DNA of 64,000 nt from Microbacterium terrae (GTDB lineage Bacteria; Actinomycetota; Actinomycetes; Actinomycetales; Microbacteriaceae). Shown here in pieces: positions 24,547 through 33,299 of the stretch (its first letter is position 1; each line of letters starts with the position of its first letter). The notes below the pieces were generated by a model. The model saw only the letters and a program-made list of their open reading frames with translations, was not told the DNA's origin and did not search any database. The stretch spans positions 2,914,001-2,978,000 of the forward strand of contig NZ_JAFDSS010000001.1 in assembly GCF_017831975.1 (NCBI RefSeq), given 5' to 3'. A program made the translations under genes and the position numbers.

Positions 24547-25743
24547 TCAACGATCGTCGCCGACGGCAGACCTGAGTCGGAATCTCGGGACGAAGTCCGG
24601 GTCGATGATCGCGGGTCTGGTGAGGCTGAAGGCCGAGAGTTCGTGCGGTGTGGATCCGACGGTGAGGAGGTCGGCGATGATCCGACCGACGAGCCCCGCG
24701 AACTTGCCTGCGTGCCCCGCGCCGTTGAACACCGCGACGTGAGGACGACCCGGCACGATGTCGAGGACGAAATCCCGATCGGGGGGCATGTCGTAGACGC
24801 ATGTCTTGGTCGACAGCAGCGGACCGGCCGCCGCGGGGAGGAACTCCGCGAGGAAGCGCCGCAGTCGCACGTGTTCTCCGGCGTCGCCGTCGAAGACGCG
24901 CTCGCCACTCGAGATGTAGTGACCGCGCATGTCTCGGGCGATCTTCACGGCTGCCTCGCCGTAGACGGGGAAGCCGTAGTGCACCTCGTCGGCGTGGTGG
25001 ATCCAGATTGGGAACCGCTCCGGCGCGAAGTCCCGTGGCCTCTCCGGAACGAAGTAGGCGACTTGCTCCTGCGAGAGCGTGAGCGAGAAGTTCAGTCCGA
25101 GGTCGGGCATAAGGTCGCCGAGCCATGATGCCGCCGCCACGACGAGGTGGTCGGCGTCGATCGGCCCGTCGGCCGTCGAGACCGTGACGCCTCGCTCGTG
25201 GACAGCGACGCCGGTCACCTTCGTCCGGGGCCGGAACTCCGCACCCGCCGCGAGCGCGAGTGCCGTGTGCACCGAAACCGAGCGACGGATGTCGAGGATC
25301 CCCCCGTCCTGCTGGAAAAGGCCGATCGTGTCATCCGGGACGTGCCATTGCGGGTAGCGCTCGCGGATGTCGTCGATCGAGAGGTCTTCGTAGGGGATGG
25401 ATGCGGCATCCATCGCCCGTCGATACTCGTCGACCTCGTCCTCGCCGGCGCTCCCCGCAGCGGCCAGATCGATTCCGCCGGTACGGGTGAACAGGGTGAG
25501 GCCAGACTGCTCCTCGACATGGGCCCACGCGGCGTACATCGCGTCGGTGAGCCTCGTGTACTCCGGACGGTGGTACGCGCGGCGGATGATCCTCGAGTGG
25601 TCGCCCGACGAGCCAAGCGTGTTCACGAGATCGAACTGCTCGAGCACGAGGACGCGCTCGACTCCTGCCTGGGCCAGCCAGTACGCGGCGGCCGAGCCGA
25701 TCGCGCCGGCGCCGATCACAATGTGCGAGTATCCCCGTGCCAT
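24547..25743 (-). CDS. FAD-dependent amine oxidase, sarcosine/N-methyltryptophan oxidase family
   Basis: A 398-residue MSOX-like flavoenzyme. The dinucleotide motif is HIVIGAGAIGSAAAYWLA at residues 7-24, followed by FDLVNTLGSSGDHSRIIRRAY as in monomeric sarcosine oxidase. Near residue 310, STKTCVYDMPPDRDFVLD has the Cys that carries covalent FAD in this family. The substrate should be a secondary N-methyl amine or amino acid. ATG 25743; the longer frame is antisense to the TetR gene. It lies in one block with a TetR gene and a divergent amidohydrolase plus esterase, suggesting a small catabolic unit. Confidence 0.92.
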   Translation of the reverse strand: MARGYSHIVIGAGAIGSAAAYWLAQAGVERVLVLEQFDLVNTLGSSGDHSRIIRRAYHRPEYTRLTDAMYAAWAHVEEQSGLTLFTRTGGIDLAAAGSAGEDEVDEYRRAMDAASIPYEDLSIDDIRERYPQWHVPDDTIGLFQQDGGILDIRRSVSVHTALALAAGAEFRPRTKVTGVAVHERGVTVSTADGPIDADHLVVAAASWLGDLMPDLGLNFSLTLSQEQVAYFVPERPRDFAPERFPIWIHHADEVHYGFPVYGEAAVKIARDMRGHYISSGERVFDGDAGEHVRLRRFLAEFLPAAAGPLLSTKTCVYDMPPDRDFVLDIVPGRPHVAVFNGAGHAGKFAGLVGRIIADLLTVGSTPHELSAFSLTRPAIIDPDFVPRFRLRSAVGDDR

Positions 25744-25769
25744 GCTGCACCACTCCGTCCTGGCGGATA

Positions 25770-26408
25770 TCAGCCGCTCTCGTCGAAGCGGGCCCGGACG
25801 CCGACCGTCGCCACGGCTTGGCGACCGTCGAGGGCGTTTGCTGGCATCTCCGTAGGCGCGCTCAATGAGGCGAGAAAGCGTTCGGCTGCGGCATCGACGT
25901 CGGCGGATGGGGCCAGCAGTCTTTGCAGCAGAAGCCCTCGCAACACAGAGGTGGCGAGGATGCTCAGCTGCGCCGCATCGGTTGGCGTAGATCCATCGCG
26001 AAGAGCGGCCGCTTGGATGAGCTGACGCAGGTCGTCGATGTCGGTGACGAACTCTTCGAAGGCATCGCGCTCGTAGACCGCGAGCCCGACCAGGTGGAAG
26101 AACGCCCGGCTTCGATCCTCGTGCGCGCCATCGGCATAGAGGCGCCATAGCGCTCGGCACATGTCGGCGTAGCCGAGGTCCGCGTCCGCGGCCGCGATGA
26201 CGTCGTTGTCACGACGGCGGGCTTCGGACAGTACCGCGGCGAGGAGGCCCGGTCTCGACCCGAAGTGATACGTCAGGAGGGTATGGTGCACCCCGACGCG
26301 CTCGGCGATCTGACGCATCGACAGTTTCGGGCTTGGGCCGCTCTCGCCGAAGTCGTCGAACAGCGCTTGCAGCAGCCGGTCGCGTCCCTCACCTACGGGT
26401 GATCGCAT
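25770..26408 (-). CDS. TetR family regulator
   Basis: A 212-residue repressor. HTH at residues 10-58: LLQALFDDFGESGPSP, then MRQIAERVGVHHTLLTYHFGSRPGLL. The C-terminal half is a diverged ligand domain. Two almost identical 15-bp inverted repeats lie between it and the divergent amidohydrolase gene. It is 26 bp upstream of the oxidase gene on the same strand and probably controls both directions. Confidence 0.88.
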   Translation of the reverse strand: MRSPVGEGRDRLLQALFDDFGESGPSPKLSMRQIAERVGVHHTLLTYHFGSRPGLLAAVLSEARRRDNDVIAAADADLGYADMCRALWRLYADGAHEDRSRAFFHLVGLAVYERDAFEEFVTDIDDLRQLIQAAALRDGSTPTDAAQLSILATSVLRGLLLQRLLAPSADVDAAAERFLASLSAPTEMPANALDGRQAVATVGVRARFDESG

Positions 26409-26426
26409 GAGACCTCCGTTGACGCC

Positions 26427-26473
26427 CTCACCAGTGTTGAGTACGTTAGCAGAACGAATTCACCACTGTTGAG
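26427..26473. promoter_or_regulatory. Two TetR operators between divergent genes
   Basis: CTCACCAGTGTTGAG (26427-26441) and TTCACCACTGTTGAG (26459-26473) are pseudo-palindromes differing at two positions, 32 bp centre to centre, i.e. three helical turns. They fill the region between TetR (minus) and amidohydrolase (plus). Confidence 0.72.
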
Positions 26474-26501
26474 GTCGCTGGCGTTATCGGAATTGAGACG
26501 A

Positions 26502-27728
26502 ATGACTGCTGTCTGGTTCGTCCACGGCAACATCGCCGACGGGTCAGGGGACAACCCCTTCCCGGCCGATGTCTGCGTGTCGGATGACGTGATCACTCAG
26601 ATCGGACGCGCACCCGCGGATGCAGCGACCGTCGAACTCGACGGGATGCTGCTGACTCCAGGCCTGATCGACGCCCACGTGCATTTGGGACTCTCCAGTC
26701 CGATCCGTGCGCAATTCGGGTTCCAGCTCTCGATCGCAGAGCTCGCCGCCGACATCTTCGCCAATGCGGGTCACGCGCTCGACGCCGGGTTCACGACACT
26801 GCGCGATACCGGCGGCATCGACCGCGGAGTCGTCGAGGTCTTGGAGAAGGGCAAGGTGCGCGGGCCGCGCGTCCTCTCATGCGGTCCCGTGCAGTGCCAG
26901 ACGGGCGGGCACGGCTACTACGGGGCGGCGTGGGAGCCGACCGAGATGTGGGAGTCGCACCACCTCCCCGGGCTCGTCGCGCTGTCGCTCATGTCGGGCA
27001 ACGCTGACGAGCTGCGGCGCAACGTCCGTGAATCGTTTCGTCGGGGTGCGACGTTCCTCAAGCTGTGCGTCACAGGTGGCGTGGTCGGGGGACACGACCA
27101 CCTCGGCGACACACAGTTCACGGTCGAAGAGATCGCCGTCGCGGTCGAGGAAGCCCGAGCTCGAGGAACGTACGTCACGGTTCACGCGCACAATAACGCC
27201 GGCATCCGCAATGCCGTCCTGGCCGGCGTGCGCTGCATCGAGCACGGCACCGACATCGACGAGCCGACGGCCGAACTCATGTCCGAGCACGACGTAGCGC
27301 TCGTGCCCACCTTCGCCGTGATCAACCAACTGATGGATGTCGAGAGCATGGATCTGGATGCCGCGACCCGCGACCGCGTCTCTGGCGTTCGTGAGCGCAT
27401 GGCCGCGGCACTGAAGACCGCGCGCTCAGCGGGCGTGCGCATCGGGTTGGGCACAGACCTCATCGGACCTCACCAGGAACGCCGCGGCGAGGAGCTTCGC
27501 CTGCGCGCCGAGCTGGAGTCGCCCATGCAGGCCCTCGTATCTGCCACCCGGGACAACGCTGACATCCTCGGCATCGGCGATTCCGTCGGGATGATCCGCG
27601 TCGGCATGCGGGCGGACCTCGTGGGGTGGCGGAAGGACCCGCTCGAGGACGCATCGGTGTTCGCCGATCCGAACATGGCCGCGCTCGTCGTTAAGGCCGG
27701 CCGCATCATGAAGGGAGACGCTCGATGA
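26502..27728 (+). CDS. Amidohydrolase, imidazolonepropionase/Xaa-Pro dipeptidase-like
   Basis: A 408-residue metal-dependent hydrolase. Metal residues are visible in order: DAHVHLG (two His), KLCVTGGV (the possible carboxylated Lys), VHAHN (His), CIEHGTD (His) and GLGTDLI (catalytic Asp). This layout fits the cyclic-imide/dipeptide amidohydrolases. ATG 26502 lies near GAGACGA; an in-frame ATG at 26469 overlaps the second operator. The gene overlaps the esterase by 4 bp, so both act in one pathway. Substrate unknown; a peptide or lactam-like amide is plausible. Confidence 0.9.
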   Translation: MTAVWFVHGNIADGSGDNPFPADVCVSDDVITQIGRAPADAATVELDGMLLTPGLIDAHVHLGLSSPIRAQFGFQLSIAELAADIFANAGHALDAGFTTLRDTGGIDRGVVEVLEKGKVRGPRVLSCGPVQCQTGGHGYYGAAWEPTEMWESHHLPGLVALSLMSGNADELRRNVRESFRRGATFLKLCVTGGVVGGHDHLGDTQFTVEEIAVAVEEARARGTYVTVHAHNNAGIRNAVLAGVRCIEHGTDIDEPTAELMSEHDVALVPTFAVINQLMDVESMDLDAATRDRVSGVRERMAAALKTARSAGVRIGLGTDLIGPHQERRGEELRLRAELESPMQALVSATRDNADILGIGDSVGMIRVGMRADLVGWRKDPLEDASVFADPNMAALVVKAGRIMKGDAR

Positions 27729-28594
27729 GCGACATGTTGAACGGCTGCTTGGCAGACACGGACTATTACGAAATCACTGCGAAGTCAGGACACGCCTACG
27801 CCGTGTGGGTGACCACTCCGCCCGGCTACGCAGCCTCGGCGGACGCCTTGCCGCTGGTCTACGTCGTGGACGGCAACTTCGCCGTCGGGCTCACCGCGCC
27901 TCTCATCGTCACACAGGCCGATCCCTATCTGTCGGTCGCGCCATACATTCAAGTGAGTGTTGGGTATGCGGGCGATGAGGCCGCACAGTGGGCGAGCCTG
28001 CGTAACCGTGACCTCGTACCACCGGATGAGCCGGTCGGCGACGACATGATCACGACGCTGACACAGGCTCGGGATGCCGGTGCGATGACGCAAGAGCACA
28101 TGGACGCCTACCTCGCTCAACTGACCGACACACACGGCGACGTGTTCCTCGACTTCCTCACCCAGGAACTGCACCCGTTTCTGCAAGCGAAGGTACGCGT
28201 CAGCGACACCGGGCACGGCCTGTTCGGATACTCCTACGGCGGACTCTTCGCCCTCTACGCGTGGCTTCGGCGAGAGCCACTCTTCTCAACGGTCGGTGCG
28301 GGCACGCCCGGTGTCGCGGCTACGAATAGTCAGATCTTCTCGCTGATCGAACGCCTACCCCAACGCGACACCGACAACGCGGGGCCGAGTCTCCACGTCA
28401 CCCTCAACGAAGCCGAGACGATCGGCGACATCCCGATCTACCGCGGGATCGCGCGGAACGTCTTACTGGTTCTCGAGCAGCTGAACGGGCGTGGCTGGTG
28501 GCCCGATATCTCGACCGCGATGATGCACGAGACGCACGTGACCGGGCTTCAGGCATCCTTCCTCAGCTACCTGAAGACGAGTCGCGCCCGCTGA
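27725..28594 (+). CDS. Alpha/beta-hydrolase esterase, IroE/esterase D-like
   Basis: A 289-residue esterase of the Esterase (PF00756) family. It has LPLVYVVDGNFAVGL near residue 40, the nucleophile elbow FGYSYGGLFALYAW near residue 163, and a late His in HETHVTGLQASF. No signal peptide. ATGA overlap with the amidohydrolase gene indicates translational coupling. Family members hydrolyse siderophore, glutathione or acyl esters. The context suggests a role in the same catabolic or detoxification pathway as the amidohydrolase. Confidence 0.9.
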   Translation: MSDMLNGCLADTDYYEITAKSGHAYAVWVTTPPGYAASADALPLVYVVDGNFAVGLTAPLIVTQADPYLSVAPYIQVSVGYAGDEAAQWASLRNRDLVPPDEPVGDDMITTLTQARDAGAMTQEHMDAYLAQLTDTHGDVFLDFLTQELHPFLQAKVRVSDTGHGLFGYSYGGLFALYAWLRREPLFSTVGAGTPGVAATNSQIFSLIERLPQRDTDNAGPSLHVTLNEAETIGDIPIYRGIARNVLLVLEQLNGRGWWPDISTAMMHETHVTGLQASFLSYLKTSRAR

Positions 28595-28649
28595 CGTTCG
28601 CCGCCCGCTGAGGGTGGGTGATGCACGCAATGTTCCTCGTACGCGCAGC

Positions 28650-28665
28650 GCCCGCAAGGGGATCG
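28650..28665 (+). repeat. Cassette-junction motif, copy C
   Basis: GCCCGCAAGGGGATCG, 55 bp after the esterase stop and 45 bp before the end of the convergent DJ-1 gene. Confidence 0.6.
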
Positions 28666-28709
28666 CCGAGAGCGTTGGGCGTCGACGTAGGGCCAGGCGC
28701 GACGGCGGC

Positions 28710-29396
28710 TCAGGGGAGGAGCGCGGCGACTTTCTGTGCGGTCTCCTTGGCGGATCCGGGGTTCTGTCCGGTGACGAGTCTGCCGTCGGCGACGGCGTAG
28801 GAGACGAACGGGAGCCTGGCCTTCTCGTAGAGCGCGCCGCGGTTCTTCATCTCCTGTTCGGCGTTGTAGGGGACGAGCTTGTCGACCCGGGCGAGGACTT
28901 CTTCCTGCCAGGCGAACCCGGTGACGCGTCGCCCGGTGACGAGGTGGGTGCCGTCGGAGAGGGTGGTGTTCAGCAGTCCGCAGTAGCCGTGGCACACCGA
29001 CGCCACGACGCCGCCGTTCTCCCAGATCTGGCGGGTGAGGCGCTGCAGGCCGGGGCTGTCGGGGAAGTCGTACATCACGGCGTGGCCGCCGGTGAAGAAG
29101 ATGGCGTCGTAGTCGGAGGGATCGATGTCGTTCGGGTGGGCGGTGGTCTCCAGCAGCGCCATGCGTGCCGGGTCACGGTGCCAGGTCTTGGCGGACTTGT
29201 CGTAGTTGGGGAACTTCAGCGACCGAGGCTCCAGCGGCGAAGGTCCGCCCATAGGGCTGACGATGGTCTGCTCGAAGCCGTGCTGTTCGAACACGTCCCA
29301 CGCGTGGCTGAGCTCGGACAGCCACAGCCCGGTGGGGTGGCGGGAGGGGTCGTCGTAGTGGCCGACGTTGGTGACGACGTGCAGGATGCGGGTCAT
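28710..29396 (-). CDS. DJ-1/PfpI family protein, Hsp31-like
   Basis: A 228-residue class I glutamine-amidotransferase-fold protein of the Hsp31/YhbO-DJ-1 group. The nucleophile elbow is VASVCHGYCGL with Cys near residue 134 followed by His; the glutamate of the triad lies in FTGGHAVMYDFPDS. Members are glyoxalase III/deglycase or chaperones. ATG 29396 has GGAGG upstream. It is the terminal gene of a short block with a TetR gene and a divergent NAD-binding protein, suggesting response to reactive aldehydes. Confidence 0.9.
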   Translation of the reverse strand: MTRILHVVTNVGHYDDPSRHPTGLWLSELSHAWDVFEQHGFEQTIVSPMGGPSPLEPRSLKFPNYDKSAKTWHRDPARMALLETTAHPNDIDPSDYDAIFFTGGHAVMYDFPDSPGLQRLTRQIWENGGVVASVCHGYCGLLNTTLSDGTHLVTGRRVTGFAWQEEVLARVDKLVPYNAEQEMKNRGALYEKARLPFVSYAVADGRLVTGQNPGSAKETAQKVAALLP

Positions 29397-29455
29397 GCTG
29401 ACCTCCAGGAGCGAATCGGTGCGAGGGAGAGTGGGTGGATGCCGGTGGCCCGTGT

Positions 29456-30058
29456 TCAGGCGCTCTCGGTGGGTGCGAGAGCGCGCACGGCGGCGAACGA
29501 CCCGCGGACGCGGTCGGCGACGGCATCCGGCGAGTCGGCGGCGAGTTTCCCGTCCAGGTGGAGGAACGCGAGGCCATGGGCGAGAGCCCACAGCGCGGTC
29601 GCGAGCGGTGCGGGGTCGGCGTCGGGGTAGACCTGGCGGAGCGTGTCCTCGAGGAGCACGTGGAGCGCTCCGGCGGCGAGGACGCGATCGTCGTCGCGTT
29701 TGTCGCACTCCTGACCGAACATCAGCCGGAACACCGCGCGATGCTCCAGCGCGAACCCCACGTACGCCACCGCGAACTCGGTCAGCTCGGCTTCAGTGGT
29801 CGCCAGCCGCCCTCCTGGGGAGAGCCGTTCACGGAGGTCGCGGAACCCGCGCACCGCGAGGGCTGATTCGAGGGCGTCTCGGTCGGCGAAGTGCCGGTAC
29901 GGGGCGGATTGCGACACGTTCGCGCGGCGTGCGACGGCGCGCAGCGAGAAGGGCTCGCCTGCCTCGAGCATCCCGGTCGCGGCATCGAGCAGCGCCGTTC
30001 TCAGGTCACCATGATGGTAGGCGTCGCGGGTCGCTGCCGCGGATCGCTCCTCGTGCAT
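29456..30058 (-). CDS. TetR family regulator
   Basis: A 200-residue repressor of the TetR_C_13-like (WHG) group. HTH near residues 15-60: YHHGDLRTALLDAATGMLE and VARRANVSQSAPYRHFADRDAL. The C-terminal portion has FAVAYVGFALEHRAVFRLMFG, the WHG domain. ATG 30058 follows GGAGG by seven bases; a GTG two codons upstream is less well placed. An inverted repeat lies just upstream. Confidence 0.9.
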   Translation of the reverse strand: MHEERSAAATRDAYHHGDLRTALLDAATGMLEAGEPFSLRAVARRANVSQSAPYRHFADRDALESALAVRGFRDLRERLSPGGRLATTEAELTEFAVAYVGFALEHRAVFRLMFGQECDKRDDDRVLAAGALHVLLEDTLRQVYPDADPAPLATALWALAHGLAFLHLDGKLAADSPDAVADRVRGSFAAVRALAPTESA

Positions 30059-30067
30059 GCTCACACC

Positions 30068-30094
30068 TCCAATGTGTTCACCGCTTACATTGGA
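30068..30094. promoter_or_regulatory. TetR operator between divergent genes
   Basis: TCCAATGT (30068-30075) and ACATTGGA (30087-30094) are perfect inverted arms 11 bases apart, between the TetR gene (minus) and the epimerase-like gene (plus). The left arm overlaps the TetR ribosome binding site. Confidence 0.72.
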
Positions 30095-30146
30095 TGCTAG
30101 AGTGCTATGTATTCAGTGTCAACATCGAATCGAACGGACGACAGAG

Positions 30147-31088
30147 ATGCAGACCATCCTCGGAGCGGGCGGCCAGATCGGAACGGAGCTGGCGCGCGAG
30201 CTGCACGATCACCACACGAACCGGCTGCGACTGGTCAGCCGCAACCCGAAGCGGCTGCATGACACCGATGAGTTGGTCGCGGCCAGCCTGCTGAACCCCG
30301 TCGAGACGGATGCCGCCGTCGCCGGCAGCGACATCGTCTACCTCACGGTCGGCCTGCCGCCTGACGCGAAGCTGTGGGCCGAGCAGCTGCCGGTGATGAT
30401 GCGGAACACGATCGACGCGTGCGCGAGACACGGCGCGAAGCTCGTGTTCTTCGACAACACCTACATGTATCCGATGACCAGTGTGCCCCTCACCGAGAGC
30501 ACCGGGTTCGACCCGCGCGGACCCAAGGCGAAGACCCGCGCACTGATGACCACGATGCTGCTCGAGGCCATGGCCGCTGGACGCGTCGAGGCTGTGATCT
30601 GCCGGGCTCCGGAGTTCTACGGACCGGGCAAGACCCAGAGCTTCACCAACAGCCTCTTCCTCGACCCGATCCAGAACGGCGAGAAGCCGCGCGTCCCGGT
30701 GCGCGACGACACCCTTCGCACCCTGATCTGGACCCCGGACGCCAGCCGCGGGATGGCCCTCATCGGCAACACCCCGTCGGCGTACGGGCAGACGTGGCAC
30801 CTCCCCTGCGATACCGCCGTGACCTACAAGCAGCTCGCCGAGTTCGCCTCAGAAGTGTGGAGTACCGAGATCCGATACACGGTCATTCCGAAGATCGCTT
30901 TCCAGGTCGCCGGTCTGTTCGACGCCGGGGCGCGCGAGATTCGCGAGCTACTCCCGCGCTACGCGCACGACAACGTCTTTGTAACCGAGAAGTTCGCGCG
31001 CGCGTTCCCCGAGTTCCGGGTCACCACTGCGCACGAAGGCATCCAGGTGATCCACGACACCCACGCACCCACGCGTCCTGAACGTTGA
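30147..31088 (+). CDS. NAD(P)-dependent epimerase/dehydratase-like protein
   Basis: A 313-residue extended short-chain dehydrogenase fold. The nucleotide motif is TILGAGGQIGTELAREL at residues 3-19. LVFFDNTYMYPM contains the Tyr of the modified active site, and ICRAPEFYGPG the substrate-binding segment. ATG 30147 is preceded by ACAGAG; the earlier frame is unrelated. It is divergent from the TetR gene and probably repressed by it. Reaction unknown. Confidence 0.88.
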   Translation: MQTILGAGGQIGTELARELHDHHTNRLRLVSRNPKRLHDTDELVAASLLNPVETDAAVAGSDIVYLTVGLPPDAKLWAEQLPVMMRNTIDACARHGAKLVFFDNTYMYPMTSVPLTESTGFDPRGPKAKTRALMTTMLLEAMAAGRVEAVICRAPEFYGPGKTQSFTNSLFLDPIQNGEKPRVPVRDDTLRTLIWTPDASRGMALIGNTPSAYGQTWHLPCDTAVTYKQLAEFASEVWSTEIRYTVIPKIAFQVAGLFDAGAREIRELLPRYAHDNVFVTEKFARAFPEFRVTTAHEGIQVIHDTHAPTRPER

Positions 31089-31153
31089 CAGGATCCGCCG
31101 TCCCTCCGCTCACCACGATATCGGCCGCACGCGATCTCCCGCTATCGCGCAAT

Positions 31154-31169
31154 GCCCGCTACGGGATCC
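31154..31169 (+). repeat. Cassette-junction motif, copy D
   Basis: GCCCGCTACGGGATCC, 65 bp after the epimerase-like gene. A truncated LacI gene ends 12 bp to the right, as if cut at this junction. Confidence 0.65.
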
Positions 31170-31181
31170 GAACTCGGCCGA

Positions 31182-31424
31182 CTATCGACTGGTGTGTGGC
31201 GCGTCGATGACGTCCCATCGTGCTCGGGCCAGCGCTTGCGCTCCGACGTCTGCGGTATATCCGAGCTCTGCAGCCGCGTCCAGGACGGCGAGGCGATTGC
31301 TCTCTGGGACGGTTCTTCGCGAGCCATTTATGACCCGAGATGCGGTGGTGACGGAGACGCCGGCGGCCGACGCCACATCTCGCAGCGTCGGCCGACGGCC
31401 TGTTGAGTTCACGTCAGGCGACAC
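31182..31424 (-). pseudogene. Truncated LacI-type regulator (HTH only)
   Basis: An 80-residue frame that contains only the LacI DNA-binding part: PTLRDVASAAGVSVTTASRVINGSRRTV and LAVLDAAAELGYTADVGAQALARAR. Similarity ends after about residue 72 in WDVI and is replaced by DAPHTSR and a stop, 12 bp from junction motif D. A LacI protein normally has about 330 residues, so the ligand domain is lost. It overlaps the end of the amidohydrolase gene by 11 bp. It may still bind DNA but cannot sense a ligand. Confidence 0.85.
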
Positions 31425-32475
31425 GGCTCGCTCTGTCGAGGAGTTCGGATTCTGTTCCGGTACGGATCCGGTCGCCGCAGATCCGATGCAGGTTGCCCTC
31501 GTAGATCAGTTGGCGCTCCTCGTCGCTGATGTCAAGGTTGTCGATGATGCGGATCATCTCCCGGATGTACATCGGACCACCTTCAGGGTCAAAGGGGCAG
31601 TCACTCGCGAAGAGAACGTGTTCGGCGCCGAAGAACTCCAGGCCGCACTTGGTGCCGATCTCAGATCCTGACAGCGCGGTGTCGGCGTAGAAGGAACGGA
31701 AGTACTCGATCGGCTCCTTGCTGAGCTGGCCGAGAATGGCTTCTGCGGTGGACCCATGGGTTCGGCTGCCGAACTGGTCGGACCATCCGAGGCGGATGCG
31801 TCCTTCGAGGAACGAGATCATCGCGCCCATGTGGTGGGTGATCACCTTCAGGCCCGAGCACCGCTCCATCACTCCACTGAAAACGAGGCGTGACATGGCC
31901 ACGCTGGTCTCGTAGGGCCAGCCGAGCGCCCACCACACTTCGAACTGCGACTTCTCCTCGGTCGGATAGTCCGCTGATGCCGCCGACCGTGTGGGGTGCA
32001 TCCACACGGGCAGGTCGCGCCTGGCCATCTCGGCGAAGATCGGCTCGAATCGCGGGTCATCGAGCGGGATGCCGTTCACGTTGGTGAACACCTGAACCCC
32101 GATCGCTCCTAGCTCATCGATCGCGTAAGCGAGTTCTTCGAGCGATGCGTCCGGGTTATTCATCGGCAGCGAGGCGACGAACGCGGGGAACCGATCCGGG
32201 TACTGGTCGACGAGGTCCTTCATGGATTCGTTCGCGAGGCGGGCGAGCTTCCAGGATTCGTTGGGGCCTGCGAGGAGTTCGATGGGCGGGGAAGAGAGGG
32301 TGAGGATCTGCTGGTAGTCGTCGCCGAACTCGTCCATCATCAGCAGTCGCGCTTCGTGGTCGTGGAGCGCGGGGAGGTCGAGCCACCGCTTGAGGGCGCG
32401 GGGGTCGCTGACGTGATTCTTCATCACATCGAAGTAGCGGCGCGGGAGGATGTGGCTGAAGGCGTCGATCTTCAT
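31414..32475 (-). CDS. Amidohydrolase_2 family protein (ACMSD/decarboxylase-like)
   Basis: A 353-residue TIM-barrel protein of the ACMSD/gamma-resorcylate decarboxylase superfamily. The N-terminus reads MKIDAFSHILP, where the first His of the usual HxH is Phe. Further metal-site residues are visible: VWMHPTR, VITHHMG and FASDCPF (Asp). ATG 32475 has AAGGA six bases upstream and overlaps the permease stop. It is the last intact gene of a five-gene importer operon and probably acts on the imported compound. Whether it decarboxylates or hydrolyses is not clear. Confidence 0.88.
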   Translation of the reverse strand: MKIDAFSHILPRRYFDVMKNHVSDPRALKRWLDLPALHDHEARLLMMDEFGDDYQQILTLSSPPIELLAGPNESWKLARLANESMKDLVDQYPDRFPAFVASLPMNNPDASLEELAYAIDELGAIGVQVFTNVNGIPLDDPRFEPIFAEMARRDLPVWMHPTRSAASADYPTEEKSQFEVWWALGWPYETSVAMSRLVFSGVMERCSGLKVITHHMGAMISFLEGRIRLGWSDQFGSRTHGSTAEAILGQLSKEPIEYFRSFYADTALSGSEIGTKCGLEFFGAEHVLFASDCPFDPEGGPMYIREMIRIIDNLDISDEERQLIYEGNLHRICGDRIRTGTESELLDRASRVA

Positions 32476-33299
32476 CGTGATTCCTTGCTGTTGGAGGGCA
32501 CCCAGCTGGTCATGCGGTTGTCGACGAGTTGGACGAGGGCTACGGCGGCGAGGGCGACGACAATGATCACGAGGAGGATCGCGAGGACGGCGGCGCCGTC
32601 GAAGCTCTTGCCCGCCTGGGTGACGATGCGGCCGAGACCGGTGACGGCGATGAACATCTCGCCGTTGATCATTCCGGTGACCGCCCGCCCCATACCGAGG
32701 CGAATGCCGGCGAACATCATCGGCAGCGCGGCGGGGAGGATGACCCGTGTGACGAGCTGCCACTCGCTGGCCCCGTACGACCGCCCCATCTCGGACAGGC
32801 TCGGATTGACGTTCTCCACGGCCGAGGCGGTGTTGATAATCATGATGAATGCGGAGTACATGAAGATGACCGCGATGATCGCCGCTTGCCCCGCTCCGAA
32901 GATTGAGAAGAAGATCGGCGCGAACACCAGCGATGGTGCGGTCAGTAGCGCGTAGACGTAGATCCCGAGCGCCGCATTAACTCGCCGGTATCTTCCGATC
33001 GCGGTCCCGACGACGATGCCAGCGACGAGGGAGATCCCGAACCCAACGGCCAGGTTTCCGAGGGAGACGAGCAGGTTCCCGAAGATCATCCCGGAGACGA
33101 TCATCTCCCAGAGTGTCGCGAGGACCTCGGTCAGCGGGGGGAAGAACGGGACGTCGGCGACACGTCCGATGATCTCCCACAGGATCGCTCCGATGCCGAG
33201 GGAGATCAGGCTGACGGGCACACGGTTCCAGCTGAGCCGTGGCTTGAGAGTGCCGACGACTGGATGGGTGCGGGTCTGGGTTTGGGTCATGGTGCTCAT
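32472..33299 (-). CDS. ABC importer permease (SsuC/TauC type), second
   Basis: A 275-residue inner-membrane protein with six helices. The EAA-like cytoplasmic loop is EMGRSYGASEWQLVTRVILPAALPMMFAGIRLG, spanning about residues 170-200 (given as family signature; key residues are the Gly-Ala-S and the final G-x-R). It overlaps both neighbours by 4 bp. Belongs to the nitrate/sulfonate/taurine/thiamine-precursor importer class. Partner permease is 34105-34932, implying a heterodimeric channel. Confidence 0.92.
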   Translation of the reverse strand: MSTMTQTQTRTHPVVGTLKPRLSWNRVPVSLISLGIGAILWEIIGRVADVPFFPPLTEVLATLWEMIVSGMIFGNLLVSLGNLAVGFGISLVAGIVVGTAIGRYRRVNAALGIYVYALLTAPSLVFAPIFFSIFGAGQAAIIAVIFMYSAFIMIINTASAVENVNPSLSEMGRSYGASEWQLVTRVILPAALPMMFAGIRLGMGRAVTGMINGEMFIAVTGLGRIVTQAGKSFDGAAVLAILLVIIVVALAAVALVQLVDNRMTSWVPSNSKESR

